This document shows positions 35,286-46,519 of a stretch of DNA of 46,519 nucleotides, in pieces; position 1 is the stretch's first letter; each line of letters begins with the position of its first letter. A program made the translations under genes and the position numbers. The DNA is from Lactifluus volemus. Lineage: Eukaryota > Basidiomycota > Agaricomycetes > Russulales > Russulaceae. Location of the stretch: the NCBI GenBank assembly GCA_022376515.1, contig WTXI01000284.1, positions 1-46,519 of the forward strand, in the 5' to 3' direction. The notes under the pieces were generated by a model. The model saw only the letters and a program-made list of their open reading frames with translations. It made no database searches and had not been told where the DNA came from.

Positions 35286-36935
35286 ATGACCGTCGAAAAT
35301 GCGGGTCCTCTGAATGCAAATGGTGTCCCGTTGCCTCCCATCGAGGCCCAACTGCTCAAGAGCGGCATACCTTCAAATCTTCATGACATTGACGTGGCAT
35401 CTATTTCTTTGCTATGGCATATTAGCATTGATTAATCCCCAACACTAGCCTTCTTGTCTCACAATCACCCATGCTATAACACTGAAAACACTGCCTGATC
35501 CAGACACACTGGTATTTGGGGAGGTACAATTTTCCTTTTTATTTGTCTGTGTACCGACTTAACCAGAGCAGGCCTCAACGGACCATATGCTTTACATGGA
35601 CTTTTCTCCAGAGCGCGGGTGGTCTGCACCACAGATCAAGCCATATGGTCCACTCAGTCTCGATCCTGCAAGTTCATGCTTCCAATACTGCCCTAACGTC
35701 TTTGAAGGCATGAAGGTTCGTCTTTTTCTTCCTTACTCATGCACTGAACGAATCAACCTTTCTGTCCAATGGACTCCAATAGGCATATCTAGGACCTGAT
35801 GGTACCCCGCGTCTCTTCCGGCCTCACCTGAACATGGAACGCATGGTCCGCTCCGCCGAACGCGTTGCCCTTCCCGTGAGCGACCCCTCCCCGACCATTC
35901 GTATCACTAACACGTCGTCCGTTCATCTACCCAGCCATTCGACGGTGATGCGCTCCTGGTTCTCATTAAGCGCCTCGTCGCTCTCGAAGCGCGCTGGATC
36001 CCCCGCGCCCGAGGATGCAGCCTCTACATCCGACCGACGATAATCGGTACACGACCTTCGCTGGGCGTCTCAGCCTCCCGACACGCCGTGCTCTACGTCA
36101 TCCTCTCCCCCACAGGACCTTATATCCGCGATACAGCAGGCCACGGTATGAGCAAGGGCATCTCTTTGCTCGCCATGAGCGAACAGGTGCGCGCGTGGCC
36201 CGGCGGCACGGGCGGCTTCAAGCTCGGCTTGAACTATGCACCCGGTTTCGTGGCGCAGCGTGCCGCTGCTGCGCTGGGGTACCAACAGGTTTTGTGGTTG
36301 CTCGATGATACGATCTCTGAAGCGGGTGCCATGAACGTCTTTGCAGTCTTTGATCGTCCGGACGGTGGTAAGTCTTTTTTTTTGCTTCTTTCTCCCTCTG
36401 CCTATTTCTCCCTCTTCGACCCCACGTAGATCTGGACGTCGTCACTCCCCCGCTGGACGGCACGATCCTACCAGGCGTAACGCGCGCCTCGGTCCTCTCC
36501 CTCCTCTCTCATCACCCATCCACCACCGCGCTCCCCCAACTCAACCTAAACCTCCCACAACCCACCGCTGGTCACCCCTGCCGCCGCATCCACATCACCG
36601 AGCGCACCTTATCGATCTCCGAACTCTTCGCAGCCTCAGCGTCCGGCACGCTCCGCGAGTTCTTCTGCGTCGGCACCGCAGCCGTCGTCATCCCCGCAGC
36701 GCGGATCGGCTGGCAACGGCGGCGTTCTACCGGTGAAACTGAAATTGCCGCCACCATCGGCTCACACACCAGCTCGGACGACAATCACGAGGAGGACTTG
36801 CACCTGCAGGATATCCTGTTGCCTCCTGTGAGCGAAGGCAGTAGCCTCGCGCAGGCACTTTGGGAGCGACTTGTAGATATCCAGGAAGGGCGCGTCGAGT
36901 GGCAAGGGTGGAGTGTTCCGTGCGAAAGTCCCTGA
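35286..36935 (+). CDS. Branched-chain amino acid aminotransferase
   Basis: PLP enzyme (fold type IV) that interconverts Leu, Ile and Val with their 2-oxo acids. Six exons give 452 aa: 35286-35393, 35449-35523, 35572-35715, 35783-35875, 35935-36367, 36430-36935. Conserved blocks: TDHMLYMDFSPERGW, PYGPLSLDPASSCFQYCPNVFEGMKAY, RLFRPHLNMERM, the PLP lysine in GGTGGFKLGLNYAP (Lys codon 36220-36222), SEAGAMNVFAV, PGVTRASVL, REFFCVGTAAVVIPA and ALWERLVDIQEGRVEWQGW at the C-terminus. The N-terminus MTVENAGPLNANG shows no obvious mitochondrial presequence, so a cytosolic (Bat2-like) location is more likely. A polar, acidic insert (GSHTSSDDNHEEDLHLQD) sits about 50 residues before the end. It is the only intact housekeeping gene inside the NLR region and lies opposite to its neighbours. 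Confidence 0.94.
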
Positions 36936-38206
36936 TTGTCGGGCCAAGGGGAGGGGGAAAAACGGGTCGCTTCTTGTTCTTGTCCCGATAAGTAAATGAT
37001 GCTCGCTATATGCGGTCGCCATTGGGCTGACAACTTGTAAGTGTTGCGGCGTGTGGAGACGTCTGTATATATGCGTCATTTAACTGTAATGGAAAGGATT
37101 GTTATTTGGTGTTGGTCTATTTCCTTTTTTTCGGGGGGAGTCGCGCGCTGTTGCATTTCCGTCGCCACCCACTGCCGCCTCCCTCCAGTCGTGGTTTCTT
37201 AGAACCCCAATTGGCACCCGTACATCCCACAGCTCACACCAGCAACCTTTTACTGCAGTGAGTTGTGGCATCTACGGGTGTCTGGGCCGAAGAACTCCAG
37301 CAATAGGTTCCTTCAAGCCAAGGAAATTCCGAGTCGGTTTGAATCGCTTCGTTCGCCATCATCTCCATCCCTCACCGGTCTAAAACATAAGGCAAAGTTC
37401 GATATGCAGTATAGTCTTGATCACACATTCTTGTCTAGCATTTTTTATCTCACCTTGTCTCCTCTACACACGGGGGCTCAATGAGCATCGCCTGGTTGTT
37501 CATACGAGGATTTTTCAGACCCCCCGTTTTGCATGTGTTGGGATTCCAAGTAGCCGTCAGACCGGGATCATCAATCGATACATGCCAGGTAACTGTTGAA
37601 CGGAAATGAACAGATTAACGCAAAGATAAGCCCATAGGGGGTATACTTGTTTCTTCGGGAACGTAAAATGACTAGGTATAATTCTGTCGTGTCAAGACGG
37701 GAAAGCCAGATGTCGTCGATGTCGTCGCCCCATCGCTTATGAATGTTACTGTAAGCGGGGTCAGGATAGTCCATTACTGTGACTTCTAGAGATCTATGAC
37801 ACTCAGAGCCTACAATGTCTCCTCTCAAGGCATAAAAGGGCCAAAATAGACCTTGTTTGTTGGGAGCTAGAAGGGTATATATGGCAAAGGGAAATGGTTG
37901 GAATTGTCCTGCACCAACACGTACATCTGTAGCATCTGACGAGGACTCGGAGGTGGCGGGATACTGAAGAGTGCAATGATACAACGCGAGAAACGAAACA
38001 AGGCGGCACCAGCCATATACAAACTCTGAACTCGGACAAGCGCGCGCAGGTGGGCGTGTTAAGTGGCCCGGATGCGCGGGCCGAAAGGTTATCTGCTCTG
38101 TAATTGGGGGTTGAGGCTAGCAAGTAGATTAGAACCATAACGGCTACAGTCTGGCGGTTGCACAAGAACTCCGAAATAATAATAAAAGGCATAAAGCTGT
38201 TTAGAT
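36936..38206. other. Gap between the aminotransferase gene and NLR C
   Basis: No recognisable gene. A minus-strand frame of 137 codons at 37571-37984 is open, with a natural-looking composition, but I recognise no domain and cannot link it to other exons. The last 100 bp before the NLR C stop resemble the 3' flanks of NLR A and B. Confidence 0.4.
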
Positions 38207-41200
38207 CTACTGCTCATATACTGTAGCCCAGTTTGATCCGTGCACAAAGTTTGCCAGATCAAGCCAAGTTTCATCCTTACCCCCAATCCAGAGGGTGTTA
38301 GTTCTGTGAAAATACGGTCGGTAAATGTGAGGAATCCACAAAAGAAGTTCGTTATCTCCCCCACACATCCAACCATCACTATTGATCAGAAACCTGTTCA
38401 TAAAGTCGGATTTCTCGACATCCTCCATTCTGATTTTCTTCGCATGACCCATGGGATCTTGCAAAGTCGAGGTGATAGGTTGCCCGTCTGGTGAGAAGGC
38501 AAAAGAGTCGACCGAGTTGATGTATGCAGAAAACGGCACCGCTCCATTTGTCACGGCATCCCACACGCGGATGGTACCATCTCCAGAGGCTGAGGCGATG
38601 CACCGCCCATCTGGCGAGAAGGCGACGGAGTTGACCCAATTGGTGTGTCCAGTAAACGGACCCGCTACCACCGCTCCAGTTTCGACATCCCACACGAGAA
38701 TCGTGCAATCGTCCGAGGCTGAAGCGATACGTTGACCGTCCGGCGAGAACGCGACACAGTTGACCATCTCGGCATGTCCGGTAAATGGGCCCGCTACCAC
38801 CTGTCCTGTTGCGGCATTCCATACGCGAATCATGCAATCACCAGACGCCGAGGCGATATGTTGACCGTCAGGGGAGAACGCGGCAAAAAAGACTCGATCT
38901 GTTTGTCCAGAAAATGGGCCCACTATAACCTCTCCCGTTATAGCGTCCCATACTCGAATCGTACAATCATTTGATGCCGAGGCGATGCGCTTTCCGTCAG
39001 GCGAGAAAGCAACAGAGTTGACCCAACCGGTGTGTCCAGTAAACGGGTTTGTTATCACCTCTCCTGTTCTGGCATCCCATACGCGAATCGTGCAATCTCG
39101 CGAGGCCGAGGCGATGCGCTTCCCATCAGGTGAGAATGTGACGAAGGTGACCGAATCTGTGTGTCCAGTGAAGGTGCCCGTCACAAACTCTCCTGTTGTG
39201 GCATTGCAAACGCGAATCGTGCGGTCGTACGAAGCTGAGGCGACGTGTCGGCCATCCGGCGAAAATGCGATAGAAAATAGTCGATCGGTGTGTCCAACAA
39301 CAGCGACGACGTCTCCTGTCATGGCATCCCACACGCAAAGCGTGCGATCAAACGAGGCCGTGGCGATGAGCTGACCATCTGGTGAGAATGCAACAGAAGA
39401 GATGCCACTTGTATGTCCGGTGAATGGGCCTGTTACGACCTCTCCGGTTGTAGTGCCCCACACGTGAATCGTATGGTCGAACGAGGACGACGCAATACGC
39501 TGTCCGTCCGGCGAAAATGCAACCGAAAACACCTGGTCGGTGTGTCCGATAAATGGATCTGCTACCATCTCTCCTGTGGCGGCATCCCACAAGCGAATCG
39601 TGCAGTCTCCCGAGGCCGAGGCAATGCGCTTCCCGTCCGGCGAGAACGCAACTGAAAAGACCTGACCGGTGTGTCCAATTAACGGACCTGCTACCACCTC
39701 TCCAGTTGCGGTCCACTGGCGGATCGTGCAGTCTCCTGAGGCCGAGGCAATGCGCTGCCCGTCAGGAGAGAATGCAACAGAAAATACCGAGTCGGTATGT
39801 CCAGTAAACGGGCCCGCTACGACATCACCTGTTGTGGCATCCCATACACGAATCGTACGATCGAACGAGGCCGAGGCGATGTGCCACCCGTCCGGCGAGA
39901 AAGTAACAGATCTGACCGCAGCGATATGTTTGGTAAACGGGCCCGCTATGACATTTCCAGTTGTGGCATCCCATACGCGAATGGTGCAATCTTCCGAGGC
40001 CGAGGCAATGCGCTTCCCGTCCGGCGAGAATGCAACGGAAAAGACCCAATCTGTGTGTCCAGTGAACGGGCCAGCGACCACCTCTCCTGTTGTGGCATCC
40101 CACACCCGAATCGTGTGATCTCCGGAGGCCGAGGCGATGTGCTGTCCGTCTGGCGAGAATGCAACGGAAAGGACCGAATTGGTGTGTCCAATAAATGGGC
40201 CCGCTACTAACTCTCCCGTTGTTGCATCCCACACCTGAATCGTGTGATCTGCCGACGCAGAGGCAATGCGGTCCCCATCTGGTGAGAACGCAACAGAGAC
40301 GAGTCGTTCTTCATGTGCGTGGATCGCCATTTCCAATGCAGGCCAATGAGACAACTGCCCACGCTCCAATGATGGTTTCCGGGGAAATAGATGACCGTAG
40401 CGGCTGACGATGTGGGAAGAGCTTGGCGCGAAAGGAAGGGCAGATATATAAATATGCGGAGCGCTCCTCGCCATCGCCATCCCGAAATACCGCACAAACG
40501 CGGACCCATCATTCACCAATTCGAACAAATTCTCCACTTCCGTTTCAGATGCCTGTTGCAATTTTACCCAACAGTCACTACTTGTCATGTTCAATTATAG
40601 CATGTACGAACCTTTCCCTGGTCAGACCGCAACCATATCTTTAGAGATGACATGGCTCGTGAAGCAACGCCCAAACTGCTCTTGACGCTAAGCACTTCCA
40701 ACCAAAACAGAAACTTCGTCTCGAATAGAAATCGAAGTTTCAGAAATATTTCGCGTTCGAAAGGGATACATTCTAGGTGATCTCCCCAGAAAACGCAGGC
40801 ATACGATAGAGCAGGTGAAATGCATTTGACAATTCGAGATTCCATGTCTGGAACATCGCTGTTCGGGAGATATGACGAGTCGAGTTCACAAATGTTGAAC
40901 TTCAGACTTTCGAGCAATAGGCCAATGCACGAAAGCGCCAACTGATGGTGGGATTCGCCAATGTCGACATAGAACACGTCGCTCTTCTTGCTGGTCAAAA
41001 AGTCACGGAATGAGGTATGGAGAGGAACAATCGGATGTCTTTGATCAGTTGAAGTGACGCTACTCAGCAGCGAGCCGAGGCGAGACAGCATTTCGACAAC
41101 TGGACGAGAATCCTCGGGGTCGTCGATGGGGGAGTGCCGTCGCAGGGAAGTTAAGGAATCCAGGGAGAGCGGTTCGACCGCAGCAACAAGCTGTCCCATG

Positions 41201-43677
41201 ATCGATCGAAAGAGGATCTGTGCTTCATGCGGTTTGAAGTAGCTCTTGAGGACTTCGTCATACAAATCGTCCAACGGATCTTGTGCACTGCGATCTTGAG
41301 AGTGTCCCAACAGGTGTTGGACACACTTTTTTTGGCTATACCCGAAACTAGCAGGGGGGCTATTTATGAATCCATATGCGACAGCTGCCCATTGAAACAA
41401 GCCCTCTGCCGCTTTTGCTAGTTCGAGACCATGCTCTTTGAACATCTCCGAGGGGAGCTGCTTCTCAAGATACATGGTAATATCTTGCTCCGTCTTGGAA
41501 GCCAGGTTGGGGTCATTCATGTAGATGGTGTCAATAGATGACGCTTTGGCGAACGCGGGTTTGACACCATCCTCTGGCCTTGAGGTGATCAGGATACGGA
41601 ATTCGGATGGGAGGTCAGCGAGATGCTGAGCAAGGAATGTGTGTAATCCAAAATTTCCAGTTGCGTCACCGCTCTCATCCAATCCGTCGATAATGATAAG
41701 GATTGGACCAGGGAGTGACAAATTTTTGAGCGGTTCGAGAAGGAGGCATTCGAAAATCGTACGATAGTCTCGAGCGCCACGAAGAGACGATTTATCCTTG
41801 ATGACTCCCCCAAGCGCATGCTTGAATGCAGGATAGCGATCGGAGAGATCCCGAGCAAGTGTCGTGAAGAGTTGATAAGCCTCCTCTTTGGATCCTTCCT
41901 TCCGCAGAAAACTAAAGTAAGAGCCGAGACCATTGTCGTCGAAGCGGCGAGCAATTTCATGGGCTATCGAGGATTTTCCTGTGCCTGCCTGGCCGAGGAG
42001 GACGAGCCCACGATTAGATTTCGGATCCTTAATCCACTTGACAATATGATTCAAAAAATCTTCCCGTGTTCCCGGAAGACAGCGCTTCTCATCGCCGAAT
42101 CGCCAACCGCCCTTATAAGGCAATTCTCTGATTATTGCACCTAATTCTGTGTGCTCGTAGTGAGACAGACGATCCGACGATGCTTTGACTATCAGAAGTA
42201 CTTACCAGATTCTAGCACAGCAACCTCAGTGGTGACAGCAGCATGGGCAAGGAAATTGTCCCGTAGTCGGACGAGGTTGATGCGGTACTGTTCGATCTTT
42301 TCATCAACATGGCCGGTGATATTCTTCAACATCCGCCTTCCTGCAAATAATATGCTTATTATGAATGGTCAACGAGAGAGCTCAAGACGACGTACCAACT
42401 TGCACATCCTCAGCATACGATCTTATAAACATAGAACATTCAGAGACACACTCGAGCATCTCTTTGAGGATTGTGGATTGCTTAGACTCCGGCTTGATAT
42501 TTCTCAACGTGTCAGCCTCTTCTGCGAATTCGAACACATCGTGTATCGTCTGGAGTAGTAGTTCGATATTTTCGTCCCGTTGAACCTGCTGTAGCAAAGT
42601 CTGGCGGCAAGGTAAACAAAAGGGTGGATGCTCCATATATTCCGAGATGGGATAGAGACGCACCTCGGGAATTTTTGATAGGATACTCCATGCTAGATGT
42701 GCATGAGGGTTCAGCTGTAGAATGGAGGTGAGGCCAGTGCAGGATGGACAGAATCGGCATTGGCATACTGCTGCGACGGGACGGACCGTGTCCATCACCC
42801 ACTTCATAATGTTGACCGCACTTTTCCATGTTTTTATCGTATTGATTTTATTGACAGCTTTGTCAGCGCGATCAAGGATATCACGTGACATATCTCCCTT
42901 ATCGGGTGCTAATCGCACCAGCGTAGAGTCCTCAGCGGGAATGTCACGGATCTTGGATGGAGGAATAATGGTTGATGAAGGTCGCGTAGTGTCATTGTGT
43001 AGTTGAGAAGGAGGACGCGCGGCACCTCCTCTAGCACCAGGATTGTTTTGACGGTGGTTGACTGCCACAGGCGGAGTGGAACTTTTTGCTGACACGGCGA
43101 CCGTGAGGAAGAGCATGATCGGCTCTGTAGGATGTTTAGTATCTCCATAGGTATTACCCAAAACAATTTCAATTTCTACATGTAGGACGTTCAGCCAGAT
43201 GCTTGGACAAGGATCCTGGAACTAAACGAACCGTTTCGGGGTTCACAGGCTATATCCTTCTTTCCAACGAGGATGTCCGTCCGTATATTCCTTTTCGCAT
43301 AAAGAGACACAGTAATATGGGAGTTCGGTTGCACAGAACTGCAGGAGACTCAGTTGTGTTCCATGAATTAAATGGGAGATTTCGTACAATGCGCCGACGT
43401 TCTCGTTCCATTCCACCTGTTGCGCCGCGCTCCCTGGATGCACAGATCGTGTCCGCCATGTTTTATGCCCATCAGTCACAGTAGCATAAAATCCTCTTGT
43501 AACCCCAATGAGGTTCTTGAGACGGGGAAGGTTGTGTGCTTTCAGGACTGGAAGGAAGAAAAGATATCGTAGTTATCAGAGTAGTAAAAGATGCATACCT
43601 GTCACCTGCAGCGAGTGCAAGCTCTGGTTTTCAGGACCTGCCAGTGGGCTGCGGTAATGATTAACGATGCCGGACAT
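38207..43677 (-). CDS. NLR-type protein C: C2-like, linker, helical, NACHT, WD40 repeats
   Basis: Third paralog; exons sum to a 1674-aa frame: 43677-43599, 43547-43388, 43338-43232, 43175-42769, 42714-42664, 42600-42396, 42340-42206, 42146-40612, 40552-38207. C2-like part: LQVTVLKAHNLPRLKNLIG, FYATVTDGHKTWRTRSV, HITVSLYAKR. Exon 4 is 195-201 nt longer than in A and B and carries a Pro/Arg/Asn-rich linker (HRQNNPGARGGAARPPSQL) before the helical DKAVNKINTIKTWKSAVN. NACHT: GQAGTGKSS and ILIIIDGLDES. Fourteen WD40 units precede the tail DGWMCGGDNELLLWIPHIYR and WATVYEQ. NACHT exon length (1535 nt) equals that of A, and A and C share several residues that differ in B, so these two look closest. 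Function as proposed for A. Confidence 0.9.
38470..40335 (-). repeat. WD40 repeat array of NLR C (14 units plus a decayed one)
   Basis: The most regular of the three arrays: most units read TGHTDxVxSVAFSPDGxRIASASxDxTIRVWDAxTGE. Unit 5 has a one-residue deletion (RQWTATGE) and unit 9 has lost the WD pair (VCNATTGE). The fifteenth unit (SAYINSVDSFAFSPDGQPITSTLQD) is decayed, as in A and B. Confidence 0.93.
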
Positions 43678-44713
43678 AAGGTGTGGGAGACTTTTGCATA
43701 CGAATTTGGGGTCATCTGGGTGTGTTCGAATCTGAGAAAGTGATACAGGTAAGGAGGTAAGAGTATGAGAGACTGAGGCAACACGCACCATCCGCATTTT
43801 GAGAGATCGCTTCCTCATCTAGGTGGTCATCAGGCCTCATCGATTCATCGACATCAACCTCCTCAATTCGGACTAACTCAAGGTTGCCACGATGTTTCTC
43901 ATTCGCACATCCCGTGGGAACTTCCTTCCCTTTTTATCTTTGACCTCCATGTCTTGCCTGTCCGATCCCGCGTTCAATATCAGCTCACTGCCTCTGCTCC
44001 TTCTGCTCTATGAATCTATGTATGAGTTAACACCCCTTTAAGGTCGAAATCTAGTACTCAAAATCTGTAGGATTCCACGAAAAGGCAGTGTCACTGTGAG
44101 GGTGAGACCGGACGTCTGTGAGTGCGTCACCTCCACATTTTTGTTCTGCCCTAATTTCGACGCCAAAATGTCAGCCAGGCACTGGCAGAGCAATACCGTG
44201 CTTGATTATAGCTCGATTTCGGTACTGAACTAGTGTATCATCTGTGGAGTACGCACGACCCCATCCTACTAGTGGACCTTGAAAGACTCTTTATGTGTCG
44301 TAAAGGTGGGGTGTAAGGTAAGGAGGATATGACACCCGTTAAGTGCCCTCCGAGAACTACTATGTATCTGGTATCTTTTTTTCGGGGAACACTTTTTTTT
44401 TCGTTTGTTAGATCCCTGAATGAGATTCGGAAGTTGGTTTTGGCCTCTCCCCCGCCAGAATGATTTCCGTCATCATCATCACTCTGACTGTGGTAGAGTC
44501 ATGAACACATGTCACCATGTGCATCGGTGAGTTCTGTCACCAGCGTGACCTCTCTGTGGGTTACACTTACTTTCCTCTGCCAAATTGTTGACGTCAATTC
44601 GTCCAAAGTACGTCCTGGCTCAGGAGCAGCGTCATGTAAGGAAGTGAACGACATCCACAAGCCATGGACTCACACCGCGTCATCGGGCATATTCGCATGT
44701 GTGAGCTCCACAT
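43678..44713. other. Upstream region of NLR C
   Basis: No gene seen. It is C/T-rich at 43920-44000, as upstream of NLR A. The segment 44325-44435 resembles 27400-27530 upstream of NLR A, with T-runs flanking TTTCGGGGAACAC. It probably contains the NLR C promoter and the promoter of the plus-strand coiled-coil gene. Confidence 0.45.
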
Positions 44714-46519
44714 ATGAGATCCATATGCCCCGCATCCGTGTCCGCATCATCCTCTACGTCTGCTGTGGTGCGTCGTTTTGTGGGGACAGTGTTCGAACGC
44801 GATGTCTCACTCTGGCGCTTTAGGTTACCAATATCCTGGAGCGCTTGGTGCTAGTGACGAAGCGGAACAGCCCCACGCCCGAAATCTTCAATACGATTTA
44901 CGAACAGATATCACGCCGCACCGTTGTACCCAACAATCTCGTCTGGCCCAAGACTCAGCCCGGTTCTCGCCACCAGGAACCTGTGCAGTTGATCACGGAC
45001 CTCTGTAGAGACCCTGGCTATTCCCACTTGGAGGCCGAACTCGAGAACCGTCACCGCAAACTCGAACAAGTCCTGGCTCAGAAGAAGGAACAAGAGCGAG
45101 CGGCGCGCAATGAAAGCGTGAAGCGGAGAAACACAGGCTTCGCCTACAGCAGATTCACGCTGAACTTGTCGACTCTGAGAACTCTCTGCGCTGTAATCTA
45201 TACGCTTCACGTATCCGCGAGGAGAAGTTACAAGCCGATCTACTTGCTGCCTCACAAGAACGCGACAGTCTCAAGAAGCTCGTTTCCGCTGCAGAAGCCC
45301 GCCGCGAAGAAGCTGAGAAGGCCTCGCTGATGGCGCGCGTGAGACTCGGTGGCGCCCTGGATGGTGCTTGTATGGCGCGGGAAGAGCAGGATCACCAGAT
45401 GAAGCTCACATCAGAGAACGAGTGTCTCGCACGGTCGACCGCCGAAGAGTTGCACATGGCGCTTGCAAAGCTCAAGGATTCCGAAGACAAGGTCGCGCAT
45501 CTGGGCTCCGAGTTGGAACGCGAACGTGAATGCCTCGCACGCGAGATGAAGGAGATTTTGGACGGACAAGTCGAGATGCGGGAACGCCATAGAACTGATA
45601 TGCTCCGCATCGGTAGCGAAGCCAAGGACGCGCAAGTGCAACTCGATGGTCTGTTTGATGTGCTCTCGCGATTCGGTGCCCGCAATGGCGACAAGAAGCG
45701 GTCCTCGTTCGGCAAGATTCGTCCATTCCGACGTCGACCTCGCATGAATGCGCTACTACGCGACACTGGTCAGCCTCCGCCACTCCTAGAACTGAATCTC
45801 GATCCTCCTCTGGCCACTCGCCGCGCTTTTTTCGATCCTACTTCTCGTTTCTCCTCACACGCCGACTTGCCAACTTGCCGACGACGCTCGAACTAGGCCA
45901 GATCTCCGCATGGTTCGAGGACATATCCGACGCTGCACAAGTCCAGCGGGTGGCTATGGAAGACCTACTTGAGCGAATGTGTCAACTCGAATCCGAGCGC
46001 GCTCAGGAGGTGGAGTCTAGCGAATGCGAGAGAAGGCGGTTGGAGGACGAGTTGGCGGAGACGGCGAGCAACTCCACTTGGCGCATGAAGATGTCCTCAG
46101 GTTGTGTCAGGAACTCGATCGAGAGAAAGAAGCGCGAGGGAGGCCGAGGCGCATGCACATGCCATCGAACGTGAACTGGACGCGTGTCGGGAGGAGCTGC
46201 AAGAGGTCCAAGGTGCGCGCCACTCGGAGCAGATCGAGGGTTGCGTCTACGCAGCGCGGAGGTGGAGGAGTCGAGCTAGAGGAAACTCAAATCCGGTGTT
46301 CACAGTCACATTGCTGTCCGCTGCGCTACAACAGCGCGTATCTGATTTGGAAGGTGAACTGAGGGCGCTGAAATGTGCCGCTCAGGTGTGCTCAGCGACG
46401 ACACCAGACATTCTCCCTGGTGTGTGCCACTATGAATTTCCGTTATCTCGTTTGCTAATAAATTTGCGCTGTCATTAGATCTCGATGCAACCATGTACAG
46501 TACGGATATCCAGCGTCGA
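44714..46519 (+). pseudogene. Coiled-coil gene with repeated loss of frame, runs off the window
   Basis: A candidate start at 44714 (MRSICPASVSASSSTSAV) splices at about 44768-44823 into VTNILERLVLVTKRNSPTPEIFNTIYEQ. A long Glu/Arg/Leu-rich coiled coil follows: LEAELENRHRKLEQVLAQKKEQERAARNE, then in another frame EKHRLRLQIHAELVDSENSL through ERECLAREMKEILDGQVEMRERH. At least four later frame changes, near 45115, 45875, 46065 and 46135, are needed to stay in heptad-type sequence, and none coincides with a credible intron. A Ser/Arg-rich patch (SSFGKIRPFRRRPRM) interrupts the coil. I recognise no named family. It is either a decaying gene or a stretch with many sequencing indels; the clean frames elsewhere in the window favour decay. 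Confidence 0.5.

Noticed and set aside
37571..37984. Minus-strand frame of 137 codons between the aminotransferase gene and NLR C
   Set aside because: Composition looks natural and it has an ATG, but I recognise no domain and see no splice-linked continuation. Kept only as a note in the gap entry.

Overview
This window reads as nuclear DNA of a filamentous basidiomycete. Its genes are split by many short introns, mostly 47-70 nt with GT-AG ends, and several exons are very small. An intron-bearing tRNA-Glu lies inside it. The protein families point to the Agaricomycetes. The large UvrD-type helicase/TPR protein and the NACHT-WD40 proteins resemble families I associate with Rhizoctonia/Ceratobasidium. 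That placement is inference; no marker gene proves it.

Layout. 73-7073 (+) is the 3' part of a very large UvrD/SF1-like helicase fused to a TPR-like region. 7074-10509 has no gene I can support. 10510-20638 is a compact housekeeping block: MED21 (-), RTF2 (+), mitochondrial-type phosphatidylserine decarboxylase (+), a ChaC-family gamma-glutamylcyclotransferase (+), a CNNM/MAM3-like DUF21 membrane protein (-), and a TRM2-like tRNA uracil-5-methyltransferase (+) carrying a one-base frameshift. An intron-containing tRNA-Glu(CTC) follows at 20710-20797.

20.9-43.7 kb holds three paralogous NLR-type genes, all on the minus strand: A 21090-26360, B 28792-34094 and C 38207-43677. Each has nine exons with introns at equivalent places. 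Each encodes C2-like domain, helical region, NACHT NTPase, 14 canonical WD40 units plus one decayed unit, and a conserved C-terminal module. I traced all exon junctions by eye; each model stays in frame, giving 1604, 1612 and 1674 aa. A broken copy of the C-terminal module lies just downstream of B (about 28484-28690). A branched-chain aminotransferase gene (35286-36935, +) sits between B and C. The last 1.8 kb holds a coiled-coil gene whose frame is lost repeatedly, probably a decaying gene.

How it works together. The housekeeping genes are unrelated in function and are simply neighbours. The NLR cluster is the accessory part of the window. By analogy with fungal STAND proteins such as HET-E, these genes would sense non-self or cell damage through the WD40 repeats and switch through the NACHT domain. 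The C2-like N-terminus might act at membranes. The cluster looks to be expanding and decaying: paralogs, a relic, an internally duplicated WD40 unit, and shared upstream DNA between A and C.
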